Part shown: piece by piece, positions 14,393 through 21,591 of the stretch
Numbering within the stretch: position 1 is the stretch's first letter
Layout of the letters: each line of letters opens with the position of its first letter
From: UBA7067 sp051880615
GTDB lineage: Bacteria > Bacillota > Clostridia > Oscillospirales > Acutalibacteraceae
Reading direction: 5' to 3'
Assembly: GCA_051880615.1 (NCBI GenBank)
Contig: JBJEOH010000041.1
Coordinates: 62,001-126,000, forward strand
DNA: 64,000 nt
Translations under genes and position numbers: made by a program
Notes under the pieces: generated by a model
What the model was told of the DNA's origin: nothing
The model's database searches: none
Seen by the model: only the letters and a program-made list of their open reading frames with translations

Positions 14393-16320
14393 TGAGAGCA
14401 ATGCGAATTAATAATGCCGGAGTAACTGCAAGTGAACGCCGAAAGAAACTTATATTTGCAGTCGTGGCTGTTATATCAATTTTATTCGTTACATACCTCA
14501 TATTTCATATGTATAACGCAAACCTGAATTTTAACCGCCCGTTAAATTTAGACGACTACACCTCCGACAGCTGTCAGTGGAGCTACTATATGATAGAAAA
14601 CGGAGAGAAAGTTGAGCTTAAAGCTGAGGAGTCGGATCACGGTGCTGTGATAAAATCGTTCAGACCTGTTTATTGTGAAATGCAGCTTGAATATGTGATA
14701 AATAACGCTGTACTTGATTTCGGCAGGCTTAACGGTCCTGCTGTGGCGTTCCTCGATGATAATCCTGTGTTTGCTAACAGCGACTATAAAATTGGCGAAA
14801 ACGGTGTGGAATTCTGCGGAGATTTGCGCCTGTCAGCCGACGACACCATTGTTACTCTGCCCGATAAATACGACGGAAAAACTCTTCAGGTTGTATTTAT
14901 GCCGTCTGACGGAAAGGTGGTGCTGCCCGGGATTAAGCTTGCAAATATCAAGACTATTTTCGGTGAGCAGAGCGTAAATGTTATTGACGGAATCGTCAGA
15001 GCCGTATGCTCGCTTCTGTTTACAATGATTTCACTTTGCATTTTTATTGCTGAAAGGTATAAGGGCAAGACCGATATTGCTATTCTGCTGCTTGTTATTT
15101 ATTTTTCGCTTAATGTTCTTGTTCCGATAAACCTTGACTACAGCAACATAAGCGATACTACAGCTACCATACTCAATAACTATCGCATCGGAGAGTTTCT
15201 CCTTGCATTTGCAACGGCGATTATGCTTTTATTTTTTACACTCAAAGCTCAGAACAACGCTAAAGCAACTGTGTTTATTGCTATCGCTTATTCTGCGTTG
15301 CTGCTCATTTCCTACGGTGTTGCCTGTATTCTCGGACCGAATGCAGTTGCACTGATTATTTCGCTTTCATATGTTCTATTTTATTTGCAGCTTCTGTTTA
15401 TGTTTGCAATATCCTTTGCCGAATGGCGGGGAGGCTCGTTTTTCTTTAAATATTACAGTATATTTGCTGCGGTCGGAGTCGTTGCAGCGATTATGTGGAG
15501 TTTGTATTCCTACGGTCCGTCAACAATAGCTCAGGGCGATATAATAGGATTTCTTGAGCTTACAAAGCGCTCCTTCCTTCAGCCGTATTTGTCAAGCTGT
15601 ACTATCATAATAGTGACGGTTGAGTTTATTGTTAATATCATACACAACGAAACCACCATCCACGCTCTGACAATGCAAAATCAGCTGACGCAGGAATATA
15701 TAAACAACCTTGAGGACACAATAGTCGCTGTAAGAAAAACAAGGCACGAAATGCGCCATCATATCGAAGCGATTAGCATTATGGCGGAGAACAAATACTA
15801 TGATAAGCTTGAGGATTATCTTAACAACTTAAGCAAGATTGAAAAGGACTCTGCACCGCTGTATTATTCAAAGAATAAAATTGTCAGCGCGGTTATATCG
15901 AGTAAGTTCAGGGATGCAAAGGCAAAAAACATTGAAACGGATGTAGCGGTGAATATACCCGAGAATTTGCTGCTTAACAATATGATTTTTTCAAGCTTCT
16001 TAATGAATGTGCTTGAGAATGCGGTTGAGGCGTGCGACAGGCTACCGCAGGGCAAGCGCCGCTGGATAAAGCTGAAGATAACAATAAAAAACGGCAAGCT
16101 GATTGTCGGTTGCGCCAATTCATCAAATGAACAGTCAAAAAAATCAGGCGAAAGATTTTTAACAACTAAGGAGGATGCCGAGCTGCACGGATTTGGTATT
16201 TCAATAATGCAGCAGTGCTGTGAAAGCGTCGGCGGCTCAATGGTGATTGAAGAGCAAAACGGTTCATTTGCAGTTCGTGCAGTATTTCCGCTGGAGCAGA
16301 AAAGTGAAGAGAATGAGTAA
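14392..16320 (+). CDS. Membrane sensor histidine kinase, GHKL type with extracellular domain
   Basis: The 642-aa kinase has a first membrane helix near residues 20-40, an extracellular beta-rich region to about 190, and about six further helices from 195 to 415, recalling the 7TMR-DISM layout. A coiled segment leads to the phospho-acceptor motif RKTRHEMRHHIEAI near 450. The GHKL ATPase follows, with N-box NVLENAVEAC near 538 and G-box LHGFGISIMQQCC near 600. It probably senses an extracellular or membrane signal and phosphorylates the LytTR partner, with which it overlaps. The ligand is unknown. The secreted protein and ABC transporter downstream are plausible outputs. Confidence 0.92.
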   Translation: MRAMRINNAGVTASERRKKLIFAVVAVISILFVTYLIFHMYNANLNFNRPLNLDDYTSDSCQWSYYMIENGEKVELKAEESDHGAVIKSFRPVYCEMQLEYVINNAVLDFGRLNGPAVAFLDDNPVFANSDYKIGENGVEFCGDLRLSADDTIVTLPDKYDGKTLQVVFMPSDGKVVLPGIKLANIKTIFGEQSVNVIDGIVRAVCSLLFTMISLCIFIAERYKGKTDIAILLLVIYFSLNVLVPINLDYSNISDTTATILNNYRIGEFLLAFATAIMLLFFTLKAQNNAKATVFIAIAYSALLLISYGVACILGPNAVALIISLSYVLFYLQLLFMFAISFAEWRGGSFFFKYYSIFAAVGVVAAIMWSLYSYGPSTIAQGDIIGFLELTKRSFLQPYLSSCTIIIVTVEFIVNIIHNETTIHALTMQNQLTQEYINNLEDTIVAVRKTRHEMRHHIEAISIMAENKYYDKLEDYLNNLSKIEKDSAPLYYSKNKIVSAVISSKFRDAKAKNIETDVAVNIPENLLLNNMIFSSFLMNVLENAVEACDRLPQGKRRWIKLKITIKNGKLIVGCANSSNEQSKKSGERFLTTKEDAELHGFGISIMQQCCESVGGSMVIEEQNGSFAVRAVFPLEQKSEENE

Positions 16321-16492
16321 TAAATTTTCCCGTTCGTACCGATTTTTTGCCCAATGGTACAAACCTATTGATATTTTTTTTGACAGATGGTATAACATAG
16401 TCAGTTGGAAGGAGCGCATAGGCGCAGCTGAATATGAAGCGGTGTTTATGACGGCAAGCCTTTTTGCCGCCGCTTCGGATTCGGACACCTGA
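16313..16492 (+). CDS. Possible small protein overlapping the kinase stop
   Basis: A 59-codon reading frame starts at an ATG overlapping the last 8 bases of the kinase gene and ends at TGA 16490-16492. The product is aromatic-rich (RSYRFFAQWYKPID, FFDRWYNIVSW) with an acidic C-terminus and no Cys, so it does not look like an AgrD-type pheromone. The ribosome site (GAAGAGA) is weak. The overlap allows coupled translation. It may also be chance; no homology can be claimed. Confidence 0.3.
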   Translation: MSNKFSRSYRFFAQWYKPIDIFFDRWYNIVSWKERIGAAEYEAVFMTASLFAAASDSDT

Positions 16493-16533
16493 AAATGCTC
16501 TCAAATAGCTTACGACAGTTTAACTGCTTACAT

Positions 16534-16754
16534 AATTACACACCCCAAAGCGAATCTCAGATTATTTTACTAATCTGGGATTTGTACTTTTATGGAGTTG
16601 TAAAAGCAACCGAAATTACACACCCCAAAGCGAATCTCAGATTATTTTACTAATCTGGGATTTGTACTTTTATGGAGTTGTAAAAGCAACCGAAATTACA
16701 CACCCCAAAACGAATCTCAGATTATCTTACTAATCTGAGATTTGTACTTTTATG
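16534..16754. repeat. Three tandem 80-bp repeats, each with a conserved hairpin
   Basis: Copies begin at 16534, 16614 and 16694, an exact 80-bp period. The first two are virtually identical; the third diverges after about 61 bp. Each contains AATCTCAGATTA, a 6-nt loop and TAATCTGRGATT, making a 12-bp stem (copy 1: 553-564 with 571-582 of the 16-kb block). The stem is G-U wobbled in copies 1 and 2 and perfect in copy 3. A T-rich GTACTTTTATG tract follows each stem. No coding frame is evident. Confidence 0.9.
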
Positions 16755-17012
16755 CAAGAGTTATGAAAGCTTTGTACTTAATAAAGCTTAGCGAAGAGAA
16801 ATGGAGAATAAAAATCACAGAAAGTATGTTTAGGTAATGTATATAAAAGTTATTATAAAATATCGTTAAAAATATATATTGAAAATATGCAGAAAATTAC
16901 TTATAATAAGACTATAAAAAAACATACAAATAAGAAATATAACACTACTGGATTTAATCAAAAAAAACATAATAAAAACACGAAGAACGGCAATAAAAAA
17001 ATATGTTTAAAA
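16755..17012. other. AT-rich intergenic stretch without a recognisable gene
   Basis: About 260 bp of sequence clearly more AT-rich than its surroundings, with poly-A tracts and frequent stops in all frames. It separates the tandem repeats from the leader of the secreted-protein gene. I see no RNA gene or convincing reading frame in it. Confidence 0.5.
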
Positions 17013-17030
17013 TTGCTATAGCAAGCTTGC
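17013..17030. promoter_or_regulatory. Two overlapping palindromes upstream of the secreted-protein gene
   Basis: TTGCTATAGCAA (17013-17024) and GCAAGCTTGC (17021-17030) are both perfect palindromes sharing GCAA. Together they make a TTGC/GCAA/TTGC array about 125-145 bp before the secreted-protein ATG. They are followed by a tandem CGATACCGATACC. It could be a regulator site; the protein is not known. Confidence 0.4.
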
Positions 17031-17065
17031 GATACCGATACCTAAAATGCTTGGAGGTGTAACCG

Positions 17066-17128
17066 ATGGGTTAATTAAGAGGACATCTTTTCGGCGATAA
17101 GAAACAACAAAAGAGAAAAAATGTGTGA
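17066..17128 (+). pseudogene. Mini reading frame with strong ribosome site and in-frame stop at codon 3
   Basis: GGAGGTG (17053-17059) sits 6 bp before ATG 17066, but the frame reads Met-Gly-stop (TAA 17072-17074). Continuing in the same frame gives LRGHLFGDKKQQKRKNV and a TGA. It may be a minimal start-stop leader or a small gene broken by one nonsense change. Confidence 0.3.
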
Positions 17129-17155
17129 AATTGACGATTAAGGAGGTCAAAATCA

Positions 17156-17590
17156 ATGAAAACAAAATCAATAATTAAGAAGGCTATCATTACTATTTCC
17201 ATTATTGCAGTTCTGGCGGCAGGTACAATCGCTTCTGCTTATGCGGCATCAACCCGTTTAGGCTTTATTTCTGATTTTGAAATGCAATCAAGAGATGATT
17301 ATTTTACGTATACGAGTACCGGAGCAGAAGGAATGGTTGTGGATCAGCTTGGTGCATATCCGAATATTCTTGATACAAACTACAATTATTCAGAGGGCTA
17401 TGCGTACATATATAATCAAACGAACCAAAAAACTTACGGAAAGAAAACAGGTTTCTATTTGCAGTCGAATTATCCGGCTCCGCTTGATTTGAGGTACGAA
17501 GATGTACCTCAGGGTTTGTTGGAGCATCGATGGTTCAATTGTGACGGCGGTGGATTCCGGACAACTCTAACGTGTACGCTTTATACGTGA
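17156..17590 (+). CDS. Small secreted protein of unknown family
   Basis: The 144-aa precursor has a basic N-terminus (MKTKSIIKKA), a hydrophobic core and a likely signal-peptidase site after ASAYA near residue 31. The mature protein of about 113 residues is rich in Tyr, Asn, Gly and Thr and has its only two Cys near the C-terminus (FNCDGGGF and TLTCTLYT, 11 residues apart), suggesting a disulfide-closed tail. A strong AAGGAGG site precedes the ATG. It sits between a two-component system and an ABC transporter, as bacteriocin-like or signal proteins often do, but I recognise no family motif. The gene is more AT-rich than its neighbours. Confidence 0.8.
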   Translation: MKTKSIIKKAIITISIIAVLAAGTIASAYAASTRLGFISDFEMQSRDDYFTYTSTGAEGMVVDQLGAYPNILDTNYNYSEGYAYIYNQTNQKTYGKKTGFYLQSNYPAPLDLRYEDVPQGLLEHRWFNCDGGGFRTTLTCTLYT

Positions 17591-17605
17591 TTTTGTTCAG
17601 CAGAG

Positions 17606-17634
17606 CAGTCCTGTGCGGTGTTCGCACAGGACTG
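17606..17634 (+). other. Strong intercistronic stem-loop
   Basis: CAGTCCTGTGCG and CGCACAGGACTG form a perfect 12-bp stem with a 5-nt loop between the secreted-protein stop and the first permease. No T-run follows (CCGTAAATAT), so it is better read as a stabilising or processing hairpin that could raise secreted-protein mRNA over transporter mRNA. Confidence 0.7.
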
Positions 17635-17655
17635 CCGTAAATATCGAGGTGCAAA

Positions 17656-19044
17656 ATGAAAATATCAAAGCTTTTATTTGTGTCAAGGGCAAATCTTAAG
17701 GGAGCAAAACGAAAAAAGACAGTGCTTATTATGATGGTTTTAGCGGTTGTTGCTGTCACAGTTCTGGTGGGTTATTTGAATATTGCTACATATAACTATA
17801 ACATTCAGCTTAGTTCAATTAAATTCAGGCAGATTGAGGTTGACCCAGAGGTTGTTTATCCGTCTGTAAGTCATAAAGGTGTAAATGAGAAAACAATGGA
17901 CGAGGTGCTTTCAATAGACCACGTTGTGTCCTGCGAGCCGATGAAATATAATGACTACCAAACTTTTTCCTATAAAGAAATTAAAGATGATAACGGAAAC
18001 AATATAGCCGGAGAAGGCAGCGAGATAGATTTAGAGGAGCTTGAAAATGTTATATCGGAATATAGAATTGATGAAGAGCTGAGAGTAAATTGCGCAGTAG
18101 GTCAATCATTAAAGGATGCGCCTGTTATGTCCTGCATTATTCCGGACAAAGGGGAAATGTGGCATTCTGAAACTAATTCTGTTAGTGACTATGATATTTC
18201 TTACCTTTACGGCAAAACACTGACTGTTGAGTGTCCGTACAAGGCTTTGGTATACAGTAAGGCTGACGGCAACGGCATTGAGCAGGGAGGATATACAGAT
18301 GAATCTGTTGAGCTTGCAAGGCTGACGCTTAATTTAAAGGTTGTCGGCGTTTATTCGTTGGCGGAATACGGTACGCTAACAGGCTCCGGCTCAGTGATTG
18401 TTTCGCCTGAAACAGCTCAGACTATTGAAGATATGGCTGTTGAAGAGGCAAAGAAAACGATGCCAAATACAATTAAAGATTATGTGAACGACCCATACGC
18501 ACGGAGATATATGGTTACGGTTGACAGCCGTGAAAATACCAAAGAGGTTGAAGAGAAGCTGTGGGAGCTTGGCTATGTTCCGTTCATTTGGGGGATAATG
18601 GATTCGTCCTTTGAGCAGTTTGCAACGATGTTCAGCGGCGGAGGAACCTTCTTGCTTATTGCGATACTTATGCTTACTGTGATAAACTTGTTCTTAAGCG
18701 TTTACAGCAACATAAATGAGCGAAGGAGCGAGATAGGACTTTTAAAGGCGATAGGCTACAAAAGCCGACAGATATTCCTGAGTATGTACCTTGAAAATGT
18801 AATTCAGGCTGTCAGGGCGCTTATTATCGGCGGTGTAATATCAGCAGTCATTATTTTTATAGTGAATAAAATTAATGTAAATGATGCTGTGTATTTAAAG
18901 CGAATTTTTGTTATGCAGTGGAGTCAGTTCGGCATCTTACTTGCTATCGCATTTGCGCTGATACTTATAATACCCCTCACCTGTCAGCTCATTATGACTG
19001 CGTTAATAACACGAATTCAGCCCCAGGAAGCTATGAATTCCTGA
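17656..19044 (+). CDS. FtsX/MacB-type ABC transporter permease (first)
   Basis: The 462-aa protein has one N-terminal membrane helix (about residues 22-45), an extracytoplasmic region of about 280 residues, then three C-terminal helices forming an FtsX domain with the cytoplasmic NINERRSEIGLLKAIGYKSRQI motor-coupling segment split around residue 360. This is the MacB mechanotransmission layout. GAGGTG precedes the ATG. The ATPase follows after 20 bp. A role in exporting or resisting a peptide, perhaps the upstream secreted protein, is inference from order only. Confidence 0.9.
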   Translation: MKISKLLFVSRANLKGAKRKKTVLIMMVLAVVAVTVLVGYLNIATYNYNIQLSSIKFRQIEVDPEVVYPSVSHKGVNEKTMDEVLSIDHVVSCEPMKYNDYQTFSYKEIKDDNGNNIAGEGSEIDLEELENVISEYRIDEELRVNCAVGQSLKDAPVMSCIIPDKGEMWHSETNSVSDYDISYLYGKTLTVECPYKALVYSKADGNGIEQGGYTDESVELARLTLNLKVVGVYSLAEYGTLTGSGSVIVSPETAQTIEDMAVEEAKKTMPNTIKDYVNDPYARRYMVTVDSRENTKEVEEKLWELGYVPFIWGIMDSSFEQFATMFSGGGTFLLIAILMLTVINLFLSVYSNINERRSEIGLLKAIGYKSRQIFLSMYLENVIQAVRALIIGGVISAVIIFIVNKINVNDAVYLKRIFVMQWSQFGILLAIAFALILIIPLTCQLIMTALITRIQPQEAMNS

Positions 19045-19064
19045 GCGAAACGGAGGTTTTGAAT

Positions 19065-19739
19065 ATGAAATCAATCAGCGTAAGAAATCTGACAAAGGTA
19101 TATGATAACAGAGTTACCGCTCTTAATAATGTCACCCTCAGCATTGACGAGGGCAGCTTTATTGCCGTTATGGGTCACTCAGGCTCAGGAAAAAGTACAC
19201 TGCTGCAAATGGCAGGACTTCTCGATTTGCCGACTGAGGGCAGTGTTGTTATAAACGGCGAGGAGGTTTCAAGCCTTAAAAAGAGTGCGCTTGCCAATGT
19301 GCGTATGAAAACTATCGGCTTTGTGTTTCAGGCTTTTCACCTGAATCAGCAGCTTAAGGCGTATGAAAACGTGATGCTGCCGATGCTCATAAATCCCGAG
19401 TTCAAAAAGAAGTCCGAAATTGAAAAGCGAGTAAAGGAGCTTATCGATAAAGTAGGTCTCAGCGAGCGTGCCGAGCATTACCCAAATGAGCTTTCGGGAG
19501 GCGAACAGCAAAGAGTGGCTATAGCAAGAGCGCTTTCCAACGATCCGGACTTTATTCTGGCAGACGAGCCTACAGGCAACCTCGACTCCGACAACGAGAC
19601 TTATATCTTTGGGCTTTTAAAGGAGTTTGCCAAAAGCGGCAAGGGTGTTATGGTTGTGTCGCACAATGAGGCGATAGTAGATTATGCCGACAAGGTTTAT
19701 TATATGAAGGACGGCGTTCTCGGCGAGGAAAAGGTTTAA
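19065..19739 (+). CDS. ABC transporter ATPase, MacB/LolD type
   Basis: The 224-aa ATPase has Walker A GHSGSGKST near residue 39, a Q-loop in FVFQAFHLN, signature LSGGEQQRVAIARAL and Walker B FILADEPTGNLDS. The sequence is typical of the MacB/LolD/BceA subfamily. The start is ATG 19065, with GGAGG upstream. A longer in-frame extension from 18918 lies inside the preceding permease gene and is not used. It sits between two different permease genes and probably energises a heterodimer. Confidence 0.94.
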   Translation: MKSISVRNLTKVYDNRVTALNNVTLSIDEGSFIAVMGHSGSGKSTLLQMAGLLDLPTEGSVVINGEEVSSLKKSALANVRMKTIGFVFQAFHLNQQLKAYENVMLPMLINPEFKKKSEIEKRVKELIDKVGLSERAEHYPNELSGGEQQRVAIARALSNDPDFILADEPTGNLDSDNETYIFGLLKEFAKSGKGVMVVSHNEAIVDYADKVYYMKDGVLGEEKV

Positions 19740-19779
19740 ATGATTATGGCGTTTTGTGAAAGGAGCGTGTGAATTTGCT

Positions 19780-20958
19780 ATGAAAGCGCTGAGGCTTATG
19801 CCGCTTGTAAAGTCCGCCGTTAAAAACAGTAAGGCAAGAACTATTGTGTTTCTGATTTTTATTTTGTTTTGTGTGACCTGTGTTTTGCTTACAACGTCAA
19901 TTATTATCCCGATGAGCATAAATATGGAATATAAGGTCAACCGCCATCCGTATAACCTTGAGCTGAACGCCGAGATTTTTAAGGGCGACACGTCAGACAG
20001 CGATGTGGAGAAAATAAAGGCAATACCGCATGTTACCGACGTTTATCAGGTGCCACGTTCTATAAATGTTTTTGAAACTGAGGGCAAGTTATCCTCAAGC
20101 TTTTTCCTCACATATTTTCACAACGGCTACACGCCTGTTATAACCTCGGGGCGGAATGTAAAAAGCGGCGAGAAAAATGCGGCTGTTCTGCCCGAGATTG
20201 TGCGTATGAACGACCCTGAAACACAGCGAAGTATTGAATTTGACTGCAAAACGCTTGTAGGAACAACGCTTAAAATGCAGGACGAATACAGGAATGAATA
20301 TAATCTTAACATAGTCGGTACATATGACATAACCGATCCTGCACTTTCGAGCGATGAGCTGATAGTTGATTTTGAACAGCTTGAAGAGTACAGAGCTAAG
20401 CTCCCCGATGATAGCGAAACAGTGCTGCACAGTATTATAATTGATAATTACACAAACCGTGATTCGGTTGAGAATGCCTGCAAAGATATAGCGAAGTTCT
20501 GTTACTCCAATTCATTCAATATAGATTTGAGCAGCTTTAATATGTCGCTGATTGTACTGCTCATTGTTCTTGCGGTATTTCTTATTATGGTCATTATCGG
20601 CACTGCGGTATTCGTGTCAAACTGCGTTTCAAACCGCACTCGTGAGCTTGCGCTTTACCGCTCCTTAGGTTATAAATTCAGACACATTTTCACGGTGATT
20701 TTTACCGAGTATTTTCTTATGCTTCTGCTGGCAACGATAGCCGCTGTCTTGATTTCACTAGCCGCTGCGGTGTTATTTATCAATCCGTATCTTGACGAAG
20801 TTATCGGCGGCGGACTTATGGCGATGCGAGTTCAGCTTGACTCCGTGAGCGTAGCGGCTGTGTTCGCAGTATTTCTTTTGATAATAATTATAATTTGCTT
20901 AATTGCAGCACGCCGCACCGGCAAAATCCCGCTTGCGGTGCTCCTGAAGGAAAGATAA
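19780..20958 (+). CDS. FtsX/MacB-type ABC transporter permease (second)
   Basis: The 392-aa protein repeats the one-plus-three helix layout of the first permease, with a shorter extracytoplasmic domain of about 225 residues. The FtsX coupling segment is SNCVSNRTRELALYRSLGY near residue 290. The two permeases are divergent, suggesting a heterodimer. The start could be ATG 19780 or GTG 19756. AAAGGAG at 19759-19765 lies 14 bp before the ATG and inside the longer form, so the ATG is preferred. A terminator follows the stop. Confidence 0.9.
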   Translation: MKALRLMPLVKSAVKNSKARTIVFLIFILFCVTCVLLTTSIIIPMSINMEYKVNRHPYNLELNAEIFKGDTSDSDVEKIKAIPHVTDVYQVPRSINVFETEGKLSSSFFLTYFHNGYTPVITSGRNVKSGEKNAAVLPEIVRMNDPETQRSIEFDCKTLVGTTLKMQDEYRNEYNLNIVGTYDITDPALSSDELIVDFEQLEEYRAKLPDDSETVLHSIIIDNYTNRDSVENACKDIAKFCYSNSFNIDLSSFNMSLIVLLIVLAVFLIMVIIGTAVFVSNCVSNRTRELALYRSLGYKFRHIFTVIFTEYFLMLLLATIAAVLISLAAAVLFINPYLDEVIGGGLMAMRVQLDSVSVAAVFAVFLLIIIIICLIAARRTGKIPLAVLLKER

Positions 20959-20970
20959 ATTATGCATAAA

Positions 20971-20996
20971 AACGGGCTGACACTTGTCAACCCGTT
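20971..20996. terminator. Bidirectional terminator after the ABC transporter operon
   Basis: AACGGG-c-TGACA pairs with TGTCA-a-CCCGTT around a 2-nt loop, followed by TAATTTTATTAT on the plus strand and by T-rich sequence on the minus strand. It serves the convergent gene at 21020 as well. Confidence 0.8.
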
Positions 20997-21019
20997 AATT
21001 TTATTATGCTCATACTACT

Positions 21020-21499
21020 TTACCTTGGATTATATTCAGATAAATCCTCGCTGAGTGGAAAATATTTTCTGAAATCCGATACTGTTTTTTCATCCTTGCT
21101 GCTAAACAGAGTAAGCGAGGAATCAAAAGCTACAATTTCAATGCTTGCGAGCGGATGCTGAATTTTTACAGGATTTTTCTCCCAAAATCTGCCGCAGCCG
21201 TCGGCATCGGGAAGAGGGTATTTTATAATCTCCTCGAACGGAATACTTTTATCAAAGCCCGAGAATATAGCCCAAATCCATTGGAAATCCTCAGCTTCGA
21301 TAATTTCAGTCAGTTCTTCGCCGCTTAAGAATACATAATCTTTTGAAAATAGCTTGCAAAAATACTCATTTTTAGGGCAACATTCGCAGTCGGTAATAAG
21401 CCAGTTGTAATCTTTTTGAACATTGTTTATTGCCTCAAAAATCCTTTTGAGGTGTGTGTGAAAATTTTCACCCTTTTCAAGTATTGCTCCGTATGCCAT
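21020..21499 (-). CDS. Hypothetical protein, 159 aa, no recognised domain
   Basis: The product starts MAYGAILEKGENFHTHLKRI and contains CECCPKNEYF, which could be a small metal-binding or redox cluster, and IWAIFSGFDKSIPFEEI. No signal peptide or membrane helix is present, so it is probably cytoplasmic. ATG 21499 is preferred because AGGAG lies 8 bp upstream; a longer frame to 21544 would run into the ackA terminator. Its general look recalls small Firmicutes immunity- or SMI1-like proteins, but I cannot assign it. Confidence 0.65.
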   Translation of the reverse strand: MAYGAILEKGENFHTHLKRIFEAINNVQKDYNWLITDCECCPKNEYFCKLFSKDYVFLSGEELTEIIEAEDFQWIWAIFSGFDKSIPFEEIIKYPLPDADGCGRFWEKNPVKIQHPLASIEIVAFDSSLTLFSSKDEKTVSDFRKYFPLSEDLSEYNPR

Positions 21500-21519
21500 T
21501 AAAATTCTCCTAACAAAAA

Positions 21520-21551
21520 GCTGCCGACAGGTGCAACAACCCATCGGCAGC
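21520..21551 (-). terminator. Terminator of ackA
   Basis: On the minus strand GCTGCCGA (21551-21544) pairs with TCGGCAGC (21527-21520), with a further GG/CC pair inside, and is followed by TTTTTG. It lies 41 bp after the ackA stop and just before the ribosome site of the next minus gene. Confidence 0.85.
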
Positions 21552-21591
21552 GGTTTTATTTTTGCGATTATATAATTAAGCTGCTTAAGCC

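Noticed and set aside
16166..16504. 112-codon minus-strand frame opposite the kinase end
   Set aside because: It is antisense to the conserved kinase G-box, has no ribosome site and no neighbour in the same direction.
16534..16754. Possible CRISPR array
   Set aside because: The whole 80-bp unit repeats, with no unique spacers and only three copies, and no cas gene is nearby. This is a plain tandem repeat.
16800..16870. LytTR-type direct repeats upstream of the secreted-protein gene
   Set aside because: Two partial matches (AAAGTTATT and ATCGTTAAA) are only 16 bp apart, whereas LytTR sites repeat at about 21-22 bp. The match quality is no better than chance in AT-rich DNA.
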